The notes beneath the pieces are model-generated. The model made no database searches and was not told the origin of the DNA. It saw only the letters and a list, made by a program, of their open reading frames with translations. Of a DNA stretch of 64,000 nt, positions 18,293-26,430 are shown in pieces. The stretch comes from JBJMQS01 sp045802605 (GTDB taxonomy: Bacteria > Planctomycetota > Planctomycetia > Gemmatales > Gemmataceae), in assembly GCA_045802605.1 (NCBI GenBank), contig JBJMQS010000057.1:252912-316911 (forward strand). The letters are read 5' to 3'. Positions within the stretch are counted from its first letter, which is position 1. Every line of letters starts with the position of its first letter. Position numbers and translations under genes: made by a program.

Positions 18293-18748
18293 ATGTTGCA
18301 CGTTGCGTTATGGGAGCCGGAGATTCCACCCAATGCGGGCAACGTCGCTCGGCTCTGTGCCGCAACGGGCACGCGGTTACATTTCATTGGCCGTCTCGGC
18401 TTTCGCTTGGACGACCGTCATCTGCAGCGAGCGGGACTCGACTACTGGCCCGCCGTCGATCTTGCGATTCACACCGGCTGGGACGAGTTCGTCACCGCCA
18501 TTGGGTCAAGCCGCCTGATCTGTCTCTCGTCGAAGGCAGCGCACGTGTACACGAAGGTCCAATACCAGGACGGGGACTGCCTAGTCTTTGGAAACGAGTC
18601 TAAAGGATTGCCGCCGGAAATCCTCGGCCGATTGGCTCATATCACGGTCACGATTCCGATGCCAAGCGGCAAAGTTCGCAGCCTCAACCTGGCCACCTCA
18701 GTCGGCATTGTCCTCTACGAGGCGCTGCGTCAACGGAATGGCTGGTAA
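18293..18748 (+). CDS. trmL: tRNA (cytidine/uridine-34-2'-O)-methyltransferase TrmL
   Basis: A 151-residue SPOUT (SpoU) methyltransferase, which 2'-O-methylates the wobble base of tRNA-Leu in known systems. Motifs: EPEIPPNAGNVARLCAATG at the N-terminus, VFGNESKGLPPEIL (motif 2) and IPMPSGKVRSLNLATSVGIVLYEAL (motif 3, part of the trefoil knot). The length matches TrmL, and it lacks the RNA-binding extension of TrmH. It is divergent from ftsK, with 57 bp between starts. Confidence 0.93.
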   Translation: MLHVALWEPEIPPNAGNVARLCAATGTRLHFIGRLGFRLDDRHLQRAGLDYWPAVDLAIHTGWDEFVTAIGSSRLICLSSKAAHVYTKVQYQDGDCLVFGNESKGLPPEILGRLAHITVTIPMPSGKVRSLNLATSVGIVLYEALRQRNGW

Positions 18749-18832
18749 ATCCGATCCGCGGATCGAGCGAGAGTCACGTTTGCATCGAAGCTGCGGTCAC
18801 TGGCAGGTCGATGCTGGACACATCACCTGGGC

Positions 18833-19141
18833 ATGCGGCGCGAAATGGAATCGACGATTCACTCTTTGCCGACTTTGTCGCTTCTGCGGGATCACGTCCG
18901 CCAGACGCTCTGCGTCCGCGATCGGCTTGATGCCGCGCAAGCGGAATTGCGCGAAGCGCGGATCGTCCGCGGCGACCGCACATGCGGCGTGTTCTTTCAG
19001 ATTCGTGGTCCAAGATTGTTGCGAACCTATGCAATTTGGTCCGGCGACGAAAAGCGAATCCTGTATTACGAATCCACCGGCGTGCGTTTCGCTGAGACGA
19101 AACTGGCCGTCGAACCGAATCCGGATGAAATTGCTGCTTAG
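18833..19141 (+). CDS. Hypothetical protein
   Basis: A 102-residue protein. The first part is a helical charged segment (LLRDHVRQTLCVRDRLDAAQ). The second part looks like beta strands (CGVFFQIRGPRLLRTYAIWSGDEKRILYYESTGVRF). There is no signal peptide or membrane segment. Codon use and the predicted secondary pattern look like a real protein. I do not recognise the family. The start could also be the ATG at 18845. It follows trmL by 84 bp on the same strand. Confidence 0.6.
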   Translation: MRREMESTIHSLPTLSLLRDHVRQTLCVRDRLDAAQAELREARIVRGDRTCGVFFQIRGPRLLRTYAIWSGDEKRILYYESTGVRFAETKLAVEPNPDEIAA

Positions 19142-19155
19142 TTTGGCCGCGACAC

Positions 19156-19203
19156 GTTAGCGGAGCGCGCTCGGCTGCGCAAAGCCTCCGCCTCGCGGCT
19201 AAC
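19156..19203. repeat. Imperfect palindrome between convergent genes
   Basis: GTTAGCGGAGCG at the left pairs imperfectly with CCTCGCGGCTAAC at the right, with an inner GC-rich part. It fills the 75-bp gap between the hypothetical gene and convergent greA. It looks like a dispersed REP-type palindrome that may double as a terminator. Confidence 0.45.
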
Positions 19204-19216
19204 CTAACTCAGCGGC

Positions 19217-19690
19217 TCAACTGATTTCCAAAACCTTGAATCGCAATTTGCCTTTAGGCACATCGATCTCGGCGGTCTCGCCGACTTTTAAGCCGATGAG
19301 CCCTTGCCCGATCGGGCTCGTCGTCAAAATCTTGTTGTTGTCCGGGTCGTCTTCGCCCGGGCCGACGAGCACAAATTCCTCTTCGTCATCGAAGTCAATA
19401 TCCAGGACCTTCACCTTTGAGCCGAAGACGACCGAGTCAGTCGGCAATTGACTGCGATCAATGATGTGGGCCCGGCTGAGTTTCGATTTTAGCTCGTTGA
19501 TGCGGGCTTGCAGCATCCCCTGATCTTCGCGCGCGGCATGATATTCCGCATTCTCGCTGAGGTCGCCCATCGCCCGGGCCGTCGCGACTCGCTTCGTCAC
19601 TTCCAGCATGTCGGAGTGCTGCATTTGATCCAGCTCAGCCTTGAGCTTTTCATAGCCTTCACGCGTAATGGGGATGCGGTCTTGAGTCAT
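19217..19690 (-). CDS. greA: Transcription elongation factor GreA
   Basis: A 157-residue GreA. It rescues backtracked RNA polymerase by inserting its coiled coil into the secondary channel. N-terminal coiled coil: REGYEKLKAELDQMQ...KRVATARAMGDLSENAEYHAAREDQG, with the acidic tip residues (D/E in GDLSENAEY) present. C-terminal FKBP-like domain: ILTTSPIGQGLIGLKVGETAEIDVPKG. The ATG at 19690 is preceded by AGGAG at a normal distance; a TTG 9 bp upstream is not needed. Confidence 0.96.
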   Translation of the reverse strand: MTQDRIPITREGYEKLKAELDQMQHSDMLEVTKRVATARAMGDLSENAEYHAAREDQGMLQARINELKSKLSRAHIIDRSQLPTDSVVFGSKVKVLDIDFDDEEEFVLVGPGEDDPDNNKILTTSPIGQGLIGLKVGETAEIDVPKGKLRFKVLEIS

Positions 19691-19882
19691 CTTGAACAAC
19701 TCCTGCTCAACAAATTTCGCCCACGGCCCTTTGGTCAGATGGCCGGATTAAAACACCGAAGCGAACCGAAGGCGCAGCCTGCCTGGCCGCCACCGGTTCG
19801 CCCCATGACGGACATTGTAGGAGGTCCGAGGGCCGGTAGATCAAGGGTCAATCAAATTTTCATGCTAGGGATGACGGGCCCT

Positions 19883-19912
19883 CTTCGTTCCAAGCAGAGC
19901 TTGGGAACGAGG
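19883..19912. repeat. Dispersed palindrome of the CGTTCC(A)AGC...GGGAACGAGG type
   Basis: The sequence pairs CTTCGTTCCAAGC with GCTTGGGAACGAGG around a short AGA loop. Near copies occur at 48827-48858, 49558-49583 and 49665-49692. It lies in the 231-bp gap between greA and the convergently ending M42 peptidase gene. I see nothing else in this gap. Confidence 0.65.
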
Positions 19913-19921
19913 AAAAGACCG

Positions 19922-20992
19922 CTACGGAGTCCAGTCCGTCTGTGCCGGTAGATTGGCACAGAACTCCGCCAACAGCTTGGCGGCCCCATCGAGATCAGCT
20001 AGCGCGACTGTCTCCACGGGACTGTGCATGTAGCGATTGGGAATGCCGATCAAACCCGCAGCCACACCCTCACGACTAATTTGAATGGCATTAGCATCCG
20101 TCGATGATGCTCGTGGCACGCCACGGATCTGCACGGCGATGTCTTGCTGTTTCGCAGTCGTCTCCAGCAATTCGCCGACGCGAGGATTAATATTCGGCCC
20201 GCGGAAGAGCGCGGGGCCAGATCCTAGTTTCGTTTCGCCAAGCTGTTTCTTGTCATTGCCTGGGATGTCCGTCGCGTGGCACACATCGACAGCGATACCC
20301 ACGGTAGGCGAAATGCCGTACGCGGCCGTGGTCGCGCCACGCAAACCTATCTCTTCCTGCACCGTCGAGACGCAATACACTTCGACATTCAATGGCCGGC
20401 CGTGCAACAGCCGCAGCGCTTCGAACACCGACCATGCGCCGACTTTATCATCCATGCCCGGCGCGCACACGAGTCCATTCTTCATCTCTCGCAAGCCGAG
20501 CGCGAGAGTAATCGTGTCACCGGGACGCACAAGTTTCTCAGCGTCGGCCTTATCCTTAGCACCAATATCGACCCAGACGTCAGTAAAGATCGGTACCTTG
20601 TTTCGTTCCTCAGGGGTGAGCAAATGCGTCGCACGCCGCGCGATCACGCCCGTCAACGGCCCATCGGCCGACCAGACCGTCAGGTGTTGCCCGATCAGCA
20701 CCTGCATGTCCCACCCACCCATGGGCTGGACATACAAGTACCCTTGTTCGTCGATGTGCTGAACCATCAACGCGATCTGATCGCAATGGCCGGCGAACAT
20801 GATTCGTTGCGGATTCGGCCGCTGTTCGCGTGGTCGCCGAATAGCGATAACGTTGCCGTGCCGGTCGGTGGTCACTTCGTCGGCATATTGGCCGGCCCAT
20901 TTACGCACGATGTCCTGGACAGGGCGTTCGTAGCCCGAAGGGCTCGGCGTGGCCAAGAGATCTTTCAGGAATTGGTACGATGCGTCGTGCAT
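19922..20992 (-). CDS. M42 family metallopeptidase
   Basis: A 356-residue aminopeptidase of the M42 family (FrvX, glutamyl aminopeptidase, DAP-type enzymes), a two-metal cytoplasmic peptidase that usually forms a dodecameric shell. N-terminus FLKDLLATPSPSGYERPVQD is typical. Metal-site segments: FAGHCDQIALMVQHIDEQGY, MDDKVGAWSVFEAL, VQEEIGLRGATTAAYG (catalytic EE), VDVCHATD, and the C-terminal MHSPVETVALADL. Length and motifs match. It lies 23 bp downstream of gnd on the same strand. Confidence 0.93.
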   Translation of the reverse strand: MHDASYQFLKDLLATPSPSGYERPVQDIVRKWAGQYADEVTTDRHGNVIAIRRPREQRPNPQRIMFAGHCDQIALMVQHIDEQGYLYVQPMGGWDMQVLIGQHLTVWSADGPLTGVIARRATHLLTPEERNKVPIFTDVWVDIGAKDKADAEKLVRPGDTITLALGLREMKNGLVCAPGMDDKVGAWSVFEALRLLHGRPLNVEVYCVSTVQEEIGLRGATTAAYGISPTVGIAVDVCHATDIPGNDKKQLGETKLGSGPALFRGPNINPRVGELLETTAKQQDIAVQIRGVPRASSTDANAIQISREGVAAGLIGIPNRYMHSPVETVALADLDGAAKLLAEFCANLPAQTDWTP

Positions 20993-21015
20993 GTCGCGTG
21001 ATGTCTCCTGGGCAG

Positions 21016-21990
21016 TTACTTTTTGGGTTCTTGATGACCGCCGAATCCTTTGCGAAGCGCGGAAAGCACTTTGTCGGCAAAGGCCGGGTTAAGCCGAGAG
21101 CGGAAGCGGGCGAACAAGCTCGCGGTGAGAACGGTGGCCGGCACGTCCTCGGCCATGGCAGCTTCGACGGTCCACCGCCCTTCCCCGGAGTCTTGCACAA
21201 TGCCTTCGAATTGATCGAGCCGGGCATCGTCTTTCAAAGCGAGTTCGAGCAAGTCGAGGAGCCACGAACTGACGACACTGCCATGGCGCCAAACTTCGGC
21301 GATGGCATGCAGGTCGAGATTGTAGCGCATGTTCTCGGGCAACTTCGGCGACGCCGCCTTTTCGAGAATCTCGAAGCCCTCGGCGAACGATTGCATCATG
21401 CCGTATTCGATGCCGTTGTGAATCATCTTCACGAAATGCGCCGAGCCAGCCGGGCCGCAATAAAGGTAGCCGTGCTCCGCGGTCTGAGCACCGCGTGGTC
21501 GTTCGCCAGTTGGCGGCTCTGGCGAAAGCGAGGCGAAGATCGGCTCGCAGCGTTCGTAAGCCCAGCGATCGCCACCGATCATCAGGCAGTAGCCGCGCTC
21601 AAGGCCCCAGACGCCGCCCGACGTGCCGACGTCGAGGTAGCCGATTTTCATCTTGGCGAGTTCGCTCGCGCGGCGCACGTCATCTTTGAAATAGGTGTTG
21701 CCGCCGTCAATGATGATGTCGCCCGATTCCAACAAGCCGCCTAGTTCGGTGATCGTGGACTCTGTAATTGCACCGGCCGGCAACATCACCCAAATCGCTC
21801 GCGGCTTGGCGAGCGATTTGATTACGTCGGTGAGCTCAAGGACTTTTGTTGCCCTGCGCTTCTCGCCCTCGTCAAAAGTCTCGGTGCGTTGCGTGTCGCG
21901 ATCGTAGGCGACGCAGTCGTGTCCCGCGCGGAGCAGGCGCAAGACCATGTTGCCGCCCATGCGTCCCAAACCAACCATGCCGAGTTGCAT
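21016..21990 (-). CDS. gnd: 6-phosphogluconate dehydrogenase, decarboxylating (short type)
   Basis: A 324-residue enzyme converting 6-phosphogluconate to ribulose 5-phosphate and CO2. Rossmann motif GLGRMGGNMVLRLLRAG, substrate motif YLDVGTSGGVWGLERGYCLMIGG, catalytic Lys/His segment GSAHFVKMIHNGIEYGMMQ and NLDLHAIAEVWRHGSVVSSWLLDL. The 324-residue length is that of the short, often NAD-linked YqeC/GndA-type enzyme rather than the 470-residue form. Start at 21990 fits the conserved MQLGMVGLG. Confidence 0.94.
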   Translation of the reverse strand: MQLGMVGLGRMGGNMVLRLLRAGHDCVAYDRDTQRTETFDEGEKRRATKVLELTDVIKSLAKPRAIWVMLPAGAITESTITELGGLLESGDIIIDGGNTYFKDDVRRASELAKMKIGYLDVGTSGGVWGLERGYCLMIGGDRWAYERCEPIFASLSPEPPTGERPRGAQTAEHGYLYCGPAGSAHFVKMIHNGIEYGMMQSFAEGFEILEKAASPKLPENMRYNLDLHAIAEVWRHGSVVSSWLLDLLELALKDDARLDQFEGIVQDSGEGRWTVEAAMAEDVPATVLTASLFARFRSRLNPAFADKVLSALRKGFGGHQEPKK

Positions 21991-22067
21991 GCGTAATCCC
22001 CCGTGGCCACTCTGCCTTTGAACTATGCCGCGAGCCGGTAGGTTGCAACGGGCCAGCTTCCGCTACG

Positions 22068-23930
22068 ATGATGACCATGCAGATACTAGGCCCGGTGTTC
22101 TGGTATGACCTGATCCGAGTCGCTCGAAAGCAGCGATTCGCGCTCTGGCGAGCGGTGTATGCCCTGGTGCTGCTCATAATCCTTTACTTCTCCTACATGC
22201 AGAGTTTTCCTGCATCGGGACTTCTTTATGGCCAGACGATCCGTCAACGGAGCGACTTGGCATTTTTCGCGACTGGATTCTTCGGATGGTTCATCAGCGT
22301 TCAACTCGTTGCGGTGATTGGATTGACTCCATTTCTCACCGCGACGGCGCTAGCCGAGGAACGGTCGAAAAACACGTTGGACTTTTTGTTGACATCGCAG
22401 TTACGCGCCGGCGAAATTCTTTTTGGCAAGTTGCTGACGCGGCTGCTACAGGTTCTGATGCTCGTGTTGACAGGGCTGCCAATCCTTGCCCTCTTGCAAC
22501 TCTTCGGTGGAATTGATCAGACACTGATGCTCTGCGGGTTCGCGGCGACTGCGGTCACCGCGCTGAGCATGGGTTCGCTGGGATTGTTATGCGCCGTTCT
22601 CGTGAAGAAACCGCAAAACGCAGTGTGGCGAACCTACTACTGCCTTGGCCTCTACGCGCTCATAAGCACCGGTGTGCTATTGATCTACAACGGTCCCACA
22701 GGTTTTCCCCGAATGAATGTTCTGGCGGGGGGAGTCAGTTCAGAGGTCGGCTTTTGGGCGGAGATTCGCGAGGTGTTGGCGATCGGCAATCCTTATTACG
22801 CGCTGAAATGCCTCGAGGCCGCCAATAATCGCTGGCTCGGTCCGGGTCTGACGGTGGTGCCCGCACTGCTTTTGCAGTATTCGATCGTGCATTGTGCGTT
22901 CGCGATACTCGCTAACGGGTACGCACTTTTGCGGCTGCGGTCGCTGGCATCAAAGCAGATGTCCGGCATTACTAAGAAGAAGTCTCTGTACCTCAAAGCC
23001 GCGAAGCATCCGCGAATATATTCTCGGCCAGTACTTTGGAAAGAAATGCACTGCGAGTCAAAGGCGCGTCAACGGTGGCTGGGTTTCTTCTTTTCGAAGT
23101 GGTTTTTTTGGGCGAGCTTCACGCCACTGTGGATCGTTTTAGTGATTAGCTTGGAAGGCCGCTTCGCCTACCAGATGGATTTCGTCGGCGGGCTGTTGAT
23201 CGCTGCCGGACTGCTAGGTGCGGCTGGCTATCTCTTGCGAGCCAGCCTTCATGCCGCGCGTGCAATCGGCGCTGAGCGTGATCGGCTAACCCTGGACAAT
23301 TTGCTGGTCACCGACTTGGACGCCAACGAGATTCTTCGTGAGAAATGGTGGGGTAGCCTGTTGGCCGGACGATGGGTCGCCATCTGGCTGGTGGTTCACT
23401 GGTCTTTGTGTGTGTTTTTTTTACTGCTCCGCCCGAGTGGTCTGCCGCTATTGGTGGCGGAGTTGTGCGCATATGCCGCTTTTTTGGTCAGCGTGGGAAT
23501 GTACTTTTCGGTGAAAGCGAAGACGACAAAGGCATCGGTCACCAAGACACTACTCACCGGATTTGGTGGAACGACGGTCCTGCCTTTTTTGCTCATCCAG
23601 TTCTTTAGGATCTTGGATCCCCCGCCGCGATCCTACGATTACTTGTCGAGCTGGCAGCCGCGCGAGATTATTTCGGATGCGCTTATACCCGCGAGAATCA
23701 TGTTCGAAACGGCAATGCCGGAAAACTCGAATTACTACATCGGTTACTGGACAAATCACACGGTTCCGGCTGCATTCGTGTGCATACTCGTCTACGGCCT
23801 GCTGGCGTTAGCATTCTGGTCCGCTGCGCAAAGCGCCTCGCGCAAAAGGTTTGGGGTGCAACGTCCACGCAACCTCAAGCACCGCCATGGTTGGCCGCAG
23901 ACCGACGACACTGAAGTCTTACAAGCCTGA
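22068..23930 (+). CDS. ABC-2-type transporter permease
   Basis: A 620-residue integral membrane protein with about 12 hydrophobic segments in two halves. N-terminus GPVFWYDLIRVARKQRFALWRAVYALVLL and the motif AEERSKNTLDFLLTSQLRAGEILFGKLLTRLLQ are typical of ABC-2 permeases of planctomycetes. A second copy of the motif (GAERDRLTLDNLLVTDLDANEILREKW) marks the internal duplication. The start is one of the ATGs at 22068, 22071 or 22077. No ATP-binding gene is adjacent, so its partner lies elsewhere. A related permease lies at 32365-34167. The stop codon lies in the left arm of a palindrome. Confidence 0.85.
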   Translation: MMTMQILGPVFWYDLIRVARKQRFALWRAVYALVLLIILYFSYMQSFPASGLLYGQTIRQRSDLAFFATGFFGWFISVQLVAVIGLTPFLTATALAEERSKNTLDFLLTSQLRAGEILFGKLLTRLLQVLMLVLTGLPILALLQLFGGIDQTLMLCGFAATAVTALSMGSLGLLCAVLVKKPQNAVWRTYYCLGLYALISTGVLLIYNGPTGFPRMNVLAGGVSSEVGFWAEIREVLAIGNPYYALKCLEAANNRWLGPGLTVVPALLLQYSIVHCAFAILANGYALLRLRSLASKQMSGITKKKSLYLKAAKHPRIYSRPVLWKEMHCESKARQRWLGFFFSKWFFWASFTPLWIVLVISLEGRFAYQMDFVGGLLIAAGLLGAAGYLLRASLHAARAIGAERDRLTLDNLLVTDLDANEILREKWWGSLLAGRWVAIWLVVHWSLCVFFLLLRPSGLPLLVAELCAYAAFLVSVGMYFSVKAKTTKASVTKTLLTGFGGTTVLPFLLIQFFRILDPPPRSYDYLSSWQPREIISDALIPARIMFETAMPENSNYYIGYWTNHTVPAAFVCILVYGLLALAFWSAAQSASRKRFGVQRPRNLKHRHGWPQTDDTEVLQA

Positions 23931-23973
23931 AGCGCAAGCGAAGGAGAAATCCATCTTCGCTCGCGCTTCAGGC
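23925..23973. repeat. Palindrome at the 3' end of the ABC permease gene
   Basis: Two 19-nt arms, GCCTGAAGCGCAAGCGAAG and CTTCGCTCGCGCTTCAGGC, pair with one mismatch across an 11-nt loop. The left arm includes the permease stop codon TGA. It lies between convergent genes, so it can act as a bidirectional terminator. It looks like a mobile REP-type element rather than a simple terminator, since there is no T-run. Confidence 0.7.
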
Positions 23974-23994
23974 TAGTACGAACTCCGGCGATGT

Positions 23995-24327
23995 TTAATC
24001 CATCATGAAGAAGTCCCGCGGACTTCGCACATACGGGTGGGTCGGGAATGCCAATGGGCCGGTTGGCTTGCAGGTCGGGGCGTTCGACGGATAAGCCCCA
24101 GTGAATAGGCACTGCTTGGTCGAGTTGTAGGCGCCGCACACGCGGTGCCCATCGAGCACGTTGTCGCACGGCGACTCGCCGCGGAAGCGAGCGAAGAAGC
24201 GCGGCTGGCAGCAATTGCTACTGCTACCGCACGAATCGCATGAGCTGCAGGGATATTGAGCGGAGGCCGTGGCCGCCCCAATCGTCATGACGAGGCCTGC
24301 GGCAAGGCCGGCGAGAATCGAACGCAT
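23995..24327 (-). CDS. Secreted Cys-rich hypothetical protein
   Basis: A 110-residue protein with a clear signal peptide (MRSILAGLAAGLVMTIGAATASA) and eight to nine cysteines in the mature part (YPCSSCDSCGSSSNCCQPRFF, SPCDN, HRVCGAY, KQCLF, PTCKP). The spacing suggests disulfides or metal binding. The ATG at 24327 has AAAGGA upstream. Small Cys-rich exported proteins of this kind are common in planctomycetes; function unknown. Confidence 0.7.
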   Translation of the reverse strand: MRSILAGLAAGLVMTIGAATASAQYPCSSCDSCGSSSNCCQPRFFARFRGESPCDNVLDGHRVCGAYNSTKQCLFTGAYPSNAPTCKPTGPLAFPTHPYVRSPRDFFMMD

Positions 24328-24493
24328 GGCGAATCCTTTCGAGTTCGGGACGGAATCCGGCACTGTTAGATCGTCCGGCCGGCCCCCAACCACGCAATGC
24401 GATAACGATTGTGCGAGCGCGTTGTCGTAGCGAACGGTCCGGTCGTGCCGAAGGTGTGGGCTGCAATCATTTCGCCTGAAATTCCGGCGACTC

Positions 24494-25276
24494 TCAGATG
24501 CCGATGGTTTGTCGCCACCGAACCGCGGCCACCAGCAAGAACACCAGTGCGAAAACGATGATCCCGAACAAGGTAATGGATGCCGTAACGAACCAAGAAA
24601 CCGCCGGATTGTCGGCCGCTCGCATGTTCGGCAGCAATTTGATCAACTCGGCCTCGACCTGACTTCGCACTTCCGGGTCCAGCACTTCCCAGTGCAGAGT
24701 AATGTTTCGCGACGACGGGAGCACGTGAACCGCTAATTGGGCCCGTTCTTGTCGCCTTTCCTCGCCGACCGGTTCGGGTGGGCCAATACCCGGCCGCCAA
24801 GACGCGATGGGCCGAAGGGGTTTTTGCAGGTCGTATCGATTATTCTTGCGCTGCCAGACGATCGCGAGCCGGCCGAAAACCCACTCGAGGGCCGACCAAA
24901 TGTGATCGATGTCGGCGTTGTAAATGATCGTGTACTTGCGCCGCCGGCGAATGAGGTTTAACGAGCCGCTGACCACGAAAAGAAAAAACAGAAGCCACAA
25001 CAACATCGCTTGACTGTCATTCCTTGCGACGAGCCCCGCCCATTCGGAAACGCGGCCATGCAGCACATACCACCGCCAAGTCGCGTTGAGTCCCGCCAAC
25101 ACGACTGGGCCGCCGCACAGAATAAAGCCGGCGCAGGCCAGTAACACACCCGCGAAATCCCACGTGCCGGGGATCAAACTGGCGCGGCGGCGCGTGTTTA
25201 GCCCGACCAAGATCAAGCAATATGTCAGCAGCGGCGCAAGACAGATAATGCCAAAAATCAAAAGCCGTTGAAGCAA
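24494..25276 (-). CDS. Hypothetical membrane protein
   Basis: A 260-residue protein with a hydrophobic N-terminus, four or so membrane segments (LLIFGIICLAPLLTYCLILVG, FAGVLLACAGFILCGGPVVLAG, AMLLWLLFFLFVVSGSLNLI, and VTASITLFGIIVFALVFLLVAA near the C-terminus) and a soluble region of about 100 residues between the third and fourth. That region contains KYTIIYNADIDHIWSALEWVFG, IVWQRKNNRYDL and NITLHWEVLD. Not recognised. A gap of 166 bp separates it from the Cys-rich gene downstream. Confidence 0.7.
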   Translation of the reverse strand: MLQRLLIFGIICLAPLLTYCLILVGLNTRRRASLIPGTWDFAGVLLACAGFILCGGPVVLAGLNATWRWYVLHGRVSEWAGLVARNDSQAMLLWLLFFLFVVSGSLNLIRRRRKYTIIYNADIDHIWSALEWVFGRLAIVWQRKNNRYDLQKPLRPIASWRPGIGPPEPVGEERRQERAQLAVHVLPSSRNITLHWEVLDPEVRSQVEAELIKLLPNMRAADNPAVSWFVTASITLFGIIVFALVFLLVAAVRWRQTIGI

Positions 25277-25412
25277 AACAATACCCCGGCGAGACGCGAA
25301 AGGCGGTTAGACCAAAATATAGGTCGCTGGCGCAGCATTGCAATCAGCAGTTGACCGCGACGGCACCCCGGGCTATCGTCCCGCCGCTTCCAGGTCTGGT
25401 AAGGAGCGGAAA

Positions 25413-26255
25413 ATGCGCAGCTTGCAAATAGGCCACATGGCCATTCTCGTCATAGCCTTGAGCGGATGCGGTAAGAAATCGGCGACACCCGTCGCGGAAA
25501 ACCGCCCTTCCCCAGTCGCGTCGATTCCGAACCCCGAGACAACGGTCGCCGAAAAAAGCCCGAGCGACGAGATGGCTCGGCTGCATCAGCCATTCGGCGA
25601 CGCTGTTCTCATTCAGCACCCCGGCAATCAACAATTGCCGCCAGACCGGACAATGGCTGGCCTCTCCACAGTGAGACTCCGTATGGAGGTCGAACGCCAG
25701 TGGGACACGATTCGTTTTGTCGATGCGAAGGGTAAGCCCATCGTCTATCTTGCGACAATCAACTCGGACTTTGGCACCTTCCGCGTCCAGTTGCGACCCG
25801 AGGTCGCGCCAAACCATGTGCGCAATTTCGTGGCACTTGCGAATGCCAGCTATTACAACGGCTTGTCGTTCGAGCACTTGATCTCGCAGGACGGGGACGG
25901 GCCCGACTCGCATTTGGAGATGGTTGAAGCCGGCTGCCCACTCGGCACTGGTGAACCCGGCATCGGCCATCTCGGATATTGGCTGCGGCCCGAAGTCGAT
26001 GAAACCCTCACGCATCAGCCCGGGTCATTTGGCGCATACCACGACGATGAGCCCGAAACGGCCGCTTGCCGTTTCTACATCACGCTCACGAATGCACCGG
26101 CGATGGACGGCAATTACACGGTGTTTGGCCAGGTGGTGGAAGGATTGGACGTTGTGCGTACAATTTCGAAGTTACCCAAGGTTGCGGGGTCATTTCAGCC
26201 GGAGAAACCGGCGATGATCCGCAACGTTACAATCGAAACGCATGAAGTGCGGTAG
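25413..26255 (+). CDS. Lipoprotein peptidyl-prolyl isomerase (cyclophilin)
   Basis: A 280-residue protein. Signal peptide with lipobox IALSGC (Cys19 or so), about 90 residues of disordered and helical linker, then a cyclophilin domain: IVYLATINSDFGTFRVQLRPEVAPNHVRNFVALANASYYNGLSFEHLI. The catalytic-type region is degenerate compared with the usual FHR...QGGD (FEHLI...QDGDG), while the later FYITLTNAP.MDGNYTVFGQVVEGLDVV is canonical. It probably folds exported proteins; activity may be weak. The ATG at 25413 follows AAGGAG. It lies immediately upstream of the SRP RNA gene. Confidence 0.88.
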   Translation: MRSLQIGHMAILVIALSGCGKKSATPVAENRPSPVASIPNPETTVAEKSPSDEMARLHQPFGDAVLIQHPGNQQLPPDRTMAGLSTVRLRMEVERQWDTIRFVDAKGKPIVYLATINSDFGTFRVQLRPEVAPNHVRNFVALANASYYNGLSFEHLISQDGDGPDSHLEMVEAGCPLGTGEPGIGHLGYWLRPEVDETLTHQPGSFGAYHDDEPETAACRFYITLTNAPAMDGNYTVFGQVVEGLDVVRTISKLPKVAGSFQPEKPAMIRNVTIETHEVR

Positions 26256-26289
26256 CGAACTCGCGAACCGCCCTCGACACGGAACCGAT

Positions 26290-26420
26290 GCCCGCGGGAG
26301 GAGTGGGGAGGGGTTCCACGCACAGGACAGTTGTGAACCTGGTCAGGCCGGAAGGTGCAGCCATAAGCAATGAGTTCTGGTGCAGTGGGAGTGCCTCTTC
26401 TCGCCACCGACCGCGGGCGC
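26290..26420 (+). ncRNA. ffs: Signal recognition particle RNA (4.5S/small SRP RNA)
   Basis: The conserved domain IV is clear at 26341-26362: GGTCAGGCCGGAAGGTGCAG with the GGAA tetraloop, flanked by CCT before and CC after. The ends pair: GCCCGCGG at 26290-26297 with CCGCGGGC at 26411-26418. A short T-run (CTTTTTC, 26421-26427) follows. The RNA binds Ffh and targets membrane proteins. It lies directly upstream of dnaX, a gene order known from many bacteria, which supports the call. Exact ends are estimated from the pairing. Confidence 0.9.
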
Positions 26421-26430
26421 CTTTTTCACT